A stretch of 27,922 nucleotides of DNA, taken from the NCBI GenBank assembly GCA_900770445.1, contig CAAGKO010000002.1, forward strand, positions 1 through 27,922, written 5' to 3'. Source of the stretch: an uncultured Oribacterium sp. (lineage in GTDB: Bacteria; Bacillota; Clostridia; Lachnospirales; Lachnospiraceae). The notes beneath the pieces were generated by a model. That model saw nothing but the letters and a program-made list of their open reading frames with translations. It was not told the origin of the DNA and searched no databases. The position numbers were made by a program, and so were the translations under genes. The number at the start of each line of letters is the position of its first letter. The stretch's first letter is position 1. Of this stretch, positions 24,501 to 27,922 are shown one piece after another.

Positions 24501-27185
24501 TCACTTGATCTGCGCCTCGACTGCCGCAGAAGCTGCTGCGATCGCCTCATCGATCTTCGTGGCATCCTTACCACCGGCCTGTGCCATGTTCGGACGTCCG
24601 CCACCGCCGCCTCCGACGATCGGTGCGATCTGCTTGATGAGATTACCGGCATGCGCGCCGCTCTTCACAGCACCATCGGTCGCCATGGCCACCATGGATA
24701 CCTTGCCGTCCTTATCGGAGATCAGAAGGATCACGCCCTCACCGAGCTTTGTTTTCAGATCATCGCCGAGATTACGAAGCTCATTCATATCCACGCCGGA
24801 TACGTGTGCACCGAGGAACTTCACGCCCTTGATCTCGACCACGGAATCCATGACGTTACCGAGTGCGTTCTGTGCCTCCTTGCTCTTCAGGGCCTCGTTC
24901 TCGCTGCGAAGCTCCTTCACTTCCTTCTGAAGGGACTGGATGTGCTCCTTCAGGGTCGCCGGGGTTGCCTTCACGAGCTCAGCGGCTGCGAGCATCTCAT
25001 GCTCGAGATTCTCGTAGTACTTACGAACATTGTCCCCGGTCAGCGCCTCGATACGACGTACGCCGGCAGCGACACCGGTCTCGGACAGGATCTTGAACTG
25101 ACCGATCTGCAGGGTGTTCTTCACATGGGTACCACCACAGAGCTCGGTCGAGAAATCGCCCATGCGAACGACACGCACCTCTGCACCGTACTTCTCACCG
25201 AAGAGCGCCATCGCACCGGACTTCTTCGCCTCCTCGAGGGTCATGACATCGGTACGAACCTCGAGACCCTCCTGGATCTTCTCGTTCACCATGTCCTCGA
25301 CCTTCTGAAGCTCTTCTCTCGTCATCGCCTGGAAGTGTGAGAAGTCGAAACGGGTTCTGCCTGCATCCTGGAAGGAGCCGGCCTGCTCAACATGGGTACC
25401 GAGTACCTCACGCAGTGCCTTCTGAAGAAGGTGGGTCGCGCTGTGGTTACGGCAGGTTGCCATGTGGTTCTTCTCGTCGACCTTCAGGGTTACGGTATCG
25501 CCGAGCTTCAGCATGCCCTTACGCATCACACCGATGTGGGCGATCTTGTTGCCGCCGACATGCTCGGTGGATGTCACCTCGAACGCGGCCTCGCTGCCGA
25601 GCTCGATCACACCGGTATCACCGACCTGACCGCCCATGGTGCCGTAGAACGGGGTCTCCTCCGTAATGATCGCGCCATGCTCACCATCGGAAAGTGCCTC
25701 TACGACGGCATCCTCTGCATCAGCATCATCCGCTGCGAGGGAAACCATCGCCACGATCTTCGAATCCGCCTCGAGCTTGTCGTAGCCGACGAAGCTGCTT
25801 GCGATCGCCGGATCGAGCTCATCATATACGGTCGCTGCGTGACCGCTGTAATCTGCCATCTTACCGGAAGCGAGACGATCGTTACGTGCCTGCTTCTTCT
25901 GGCTGTCCATCGCCGCCTGGAAGGCTGCCTCATCGACGGTGAAGCCCTTCTCCTCGAGGATTTCCTTCGTGTTATCGAGCGGGAAGCCATAGGTATCATA
26001 GAGCTTAAATGCATCCTCACCGGAAAGCTCATGCGCACCGCTTGCGGCGAGCTTCGCCTCCATCTCCTCGAGGATCTCCATGCCCTGCTCGTAGGTCTTC
26101 TCGAACTTCTCTTCCTCCGCCTTGATGACGCTCAGGATGAAGTCCTTCTTCTCTTCAAGCTCAGGATAACCATCCTTCGAGGTCTCGATGACACGGCTTG
26201 CCAGGGTCGGCAGGAAGGAGCCGCCGATGCCGAGCTTACGTCCATGACGTACGGCACGACGGATGATACGACGGAGTACATAGCCACGACCGTTGTTGGA
26301 CGGCATGATACCGTCGGAGATCATGAAGGTCATCGCACGGGCGTGATCGGTCACGATACGTACCGATACATCGCTCTCCTCGCAGCCCGGTGCCTCATAC
26401 TTGACGCCACCGGCGAGCTCGCAGATGAGATCACGAAGATCCTTCAGCGTATCGACATCGAAGATGGATCCTACATCCTGAACGGCGACGGCGAGACGCT
26501 CGAGACCCATACCGGTATCGATGTTCTTCTGCGCGAGGTCACTGTAATTTCCCTTACCATCATTGTTAAACTGAGAGAATACGACGTTCCAGACCTCCAT
26601 GTAACGGTCGCCCTCGCCGCCCATGACGTCCTCCGGTCCGTTTCCGTACTTCTCACCACGATCCCAGTAGATCTCGGTACATGGTCCGCAAGGTCCGGAG
26701 CCGTGCTCCCAGAAGTTGTCTTCCTTGCCGAACTTGTAGATGTGGTCCTCCGGGATATGCATCACATTCTTCCAGATGTCATACGCCTCCTGATCGTCTA
26801 CATAAACAGACGGATACAGACGGTCTGGATCCAGGCCGACACGCTCGGTCAGGAACTCCCATGCCCATGGAATCGCTTCCTTCTTGAAGTAATCACCGAA
26901 AGAGAAGTTTCCGAGCATCTCAAAGAAGGTACCGTGGCGGGCTGTCTTACCAACATTCTCCAGGTCACCGGTACGGATGCACTTCTGGCAGGTGGTGACT
27001 CTGCGTCTCGGCGGAATCTCCTGTCCTGTAAACCATGGCTTCATCGGTGCCATTCCGGAATTGATAATGAGCAGTGAATTGTCATTATGCGGAACCAGTG
27101 AAAAACTGTTGATCCGTAAGCATCCCTTCTCCTCGAAGTAGCTCAGGAACAGCTCACGCAGCTCATTTACGCCTCTGTACTGCAT
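24501..27185 (-). CDS. alaS: Alanine-tRNA ligase
   Basis: Charges tRNA-Ala and hydrolyses mischarged Ser/Gly-tRNA. 894 residues. The class II catalytic core carries HNDNSLLIINSGMAPMKPWF, RHGTFFEMLGNFSFGDYF and GRGYVLRRIIRRAVRHGRK. The editing domain has its metal site intact (HSATH near residue 580 and CGGTH near 682), and the C-terminal C-Ala domain ends in a glycine-rich GGGGGGRPNMAQAGGKD segment. The start is the ATG at 27185 with AAGGAG 8-9 bases upstream. The in-frame extension to 27281 would overlap the promoter. The gene has its own promoter, and no T-box leader is visible: the leader is only about 65 bases. Confidence 0.98.
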   Translation of the reverse strand: MQYRGVNELRELFLSYFEEKGCLRINSFSLVPHNDNSLLIINSGMAPMKPWFTGQEIPPRRRVTTCQKCIRTGDLENVGKTARHGTFFEMLGNFSFGDYFKKEAIPWAWEFLTERVGLDPDRLYPSVYVDDQEAYDIWKNVMHIPEDHIYKFGKEDNFWEHGSGPCGPCTEIYWDRGEKYGNGPEDVMGGEGDRYMEVWNVVFSQFNNDGKGNYSDLAQKNIDTGMGLERLAVAVQDVGSIFDVDTLKDLRDLICELAGGVKYEAPGCEESDVSVRIVTDHARAMTFMISDGIMPSNNGRGYVLRRIIRRAVRHGRKLGIGGSFLPTLASRVIETSKDGYPELEEKKDFILSVIKAEEEKFEKTYEQGMEILEEMEAKLAASGAHELSGEDAFKLYDTYGFPLDNTKEILEEKGFTVDEAAFQAAMDSQKKQARNDRLASGKMADYSGHAATVYDELDPAIASSFVGYDKLEADSKIVAMVSLAADDADAEDAVVEALSDGEHGAIITEETPFYGTMGGQVGDTGVIELGSEAAFEVTSTEHVGGNKIAHIGVMRKGMLKLGDTVTLKVDEKNHMATCRNHSATHLLQKALREVLGTHVEQAGSFQDAGRTRFDFSHFQAMTREELQKVEDMVNEKIQEGLEVRTDVMTLEEAKKSGAMALFGEKYGAEVRVVRMGDFSTELCGGTHVKNTLQIGQFKILSETGVAAGVRRIEALTGDNVRKYYENLEHEMLAAAELVKATPATLKEHIQSLQKEVKELRSENEALKSKEAQNALGNVMDSVVEIKGVKFLGAHVSGVDMNELRNLGDDLKTKLGEGVILLISDKDGKVSMVAMATDGAVKSGAHAGNLIKQIAPIVGGGGGGRPNMAQAGGKDATKIDEAIAAASAAVEAQIK

Positions 27186-27252
27186 TCTCGTTCTCTCCTT
27201 GCTTTGTTTCATATATAAGCCCTTTACGGGCATCTTAGACATTAACTCGTAA

Positions 27253-27281
27253 AATATAGCACAGCACTCAGAAACTTGCAA
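27253..27281 (-). promoter_or_regulatory. Predicted sigma-A promoter of alaS
   Basis: TTGCAA (27281-27276), exactly 17 bases and TATATT (27258-27253, 5/6). The -35 box overlaps the last codons of the upstream gene. Confidence 0.6.
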
Positions 27282-27852
27282 GATAGGAGCGGTAATCCTT
27301 CAGGAGGTCGTAGCAGCGTTCGCGTGTGAGAGCGATCTCACGGCTCAGGTAATCGATGTTCTCCATGACGCTTAGCTTATCCTGGTCGAGCTCCTTCATA
27401 CACTCGTGGTTCCGCGAGATCAGAAACGCGCTCGCCGAGGCGATGTAGGCGTCCTTTTCGCTCTCTGTCATGTTCGCGGTGATGGCGCGGCCGAGCGCCT
27501 CAAGCTCCCGGTTCCAGAGCTTTGCGAGTGTCGTATAGTCCTCCTTCAGCACACTCCCCTGCTGTTCGCCGGCGGCGATGTCCTCGAGTGCATCGAGCTC
27601 AGCGAAGGAAGCTTCGAACTGTGCGATCTGGTCGACCGGTTCTTCCGCCGCCGCACTTTCCTGCACCGGTCCCGTCTCCGCAATAATAAGCTGCTCCCTC
27701 GTTTCGGAGGGAGCAGCTTCCGTCGTCACCATCGATGCATGGCGGATCAGCGCCTGATCAAGATAGATCCGAATCCCCAGGGTGATCGTCGCGAGGATCA
27801 GTACTAGGAGCGCGATACCCCGGAGCATTCGGCTTGAAACATGTTTTCTCAT
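27268..27852 (-). CDS. Single-pass membrane protein with LprI/DUF1311-like region
   Basis: 194 residues. After a basic start comes one hydrophobic helix at about 10-28 (LRGIALLVLILATITLGI). Without a lipobox this is either a signal anchor or an uncleaved signal. A Glu/Ala-rich spacer (about 45-100) follows. The C-terminal 90 residues resemble the DUF1311 (LprI lysozyme-inhibitor-like) pattern: LWNRELEALGRAI...EKDAYIASASAFLISRNHEC, then a second cysteine in RERCYDLL. C151 and C180 could form a disulfide outside the cell. The match is by pattern only, so the family is tentative. AAGGA lies 10 bases before the ATG. It lies upstream of alaS but alaS has its own promoter. Confidence 0.75.
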   Translation of the reverse strand: MRKHVSSRMLRGIALLVLILATITLGIRIYLDQALIRHASMVTTEAAPSETREQLIIAETGPVQESAAAEEPVDQIAQFEASFAELDALEDIAAGEQQGSVLKEDYTTLAKLWNRELEALGRAITANMTESEKDAYIASASAFLISRNHECMKELDQDKLSVMENIDYLSREIALTRERCYDLLKDYRSYLASF

Positions 27853-27883
27853 AAGTGTATTATCCTTTATCGCTTGCAGTTCA

Positions 27884-27916
27884 GGCGGGGAGGCCCCGCG
27901 GGGGCTCCCGCCCGCC
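27884..27916. repeat. GC-rich hairpin at the right window edge
   Basis: GGCGGGGAGGCCCC and GGGGGCTCCCGCC can pair with small bulges around a 3-base loop. There is no U-run and no CCATACG motif. It may be the 3' element of the next upstream gene outside the window. Confidence 0.45.
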
Positions 27917-27922
27917 CTCTAG

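Noticed and set aside
27186..27281. T-box leader upstream of alaS
   Set aside because: Only about 65 bases lie between promoter and ATG and there is no T-box sequence or terminator-antiterminator pair.

Overview
The window is a gene-dense, GC-rich chromosomal segment in which every supported gene lies on the minus strand, so transcription runs from right to left. Gene content and order (alaS, rpsU, phoH, ybeY; miaB-mutS-mutL-miaA; proB-proA; radC-mreC), a glutamate 5-kinase with no PUA domain, a MutL with an endonuclease motif, Shine-Dalgarno sites of the GGAGG type and sigma-A-like promoters all point to a Clostridia-type Firmicute. A GC-rich member of the Lachnospiraceae or a relative is my best guess; this is inference from content and not a database match. 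No rRNA, tRNA, transposase, prophage or CRISPR array is visible.

Right to left: a small membrane-anchored protein with an LprI-like region lies upstream of alaS, which has its own promoter. rpsU follows, with a strong promoter and a rho-independent terminator. A hairpin-rich leader then precedes phoH-ybeY-murJ (ytgP-like), a translation and cell-wall cluster. Next come a HI0933/BaiN-type flavoprotein, a two-gene unit of a membrane diguanylate cyclase and an orphan solute-binding lipoprotein, and a COG2509-type flavoprotein with a long leader. The proline operon proB-ynzC-like-proA follows. The last block is tRNA modification, mismatch repair and cell shape: miaB, mutS, mutL, miaA, a methionine-gamma-lyase-like PLP enzyme, radC and the start of mreC, which is cut by the left window edge.

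The most unusual content is intergenic. Four full copies (10.57, 13.44, 15.50 and 20.28 kb) of a roughly 220-250 bp near-palindromic element sit just downstream of stop codons. Each folds into one long hairpin with a nearly invariant apical stem, a conserved T-T mismatch, a conserved one-sided bulge and an invariant internal-loop motif, CCATACGTAGAGACCGTG. The stem sequences between these parts change from copy to copy on both arms together, so pairing is kept while sequence drifts. At least three shorter elements (3.78, 9.03 and 24.42 kb) carry the same motif in the loop of unrelated stems. A second small repeat family, palindromes built on GGGGTCAGACCCC, occupies the mutS-mutL and ynzC-proA gaps. 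I found no autonomous mobile element that could move either family. The covarying foldback family is the best candidate here for something undescribed.
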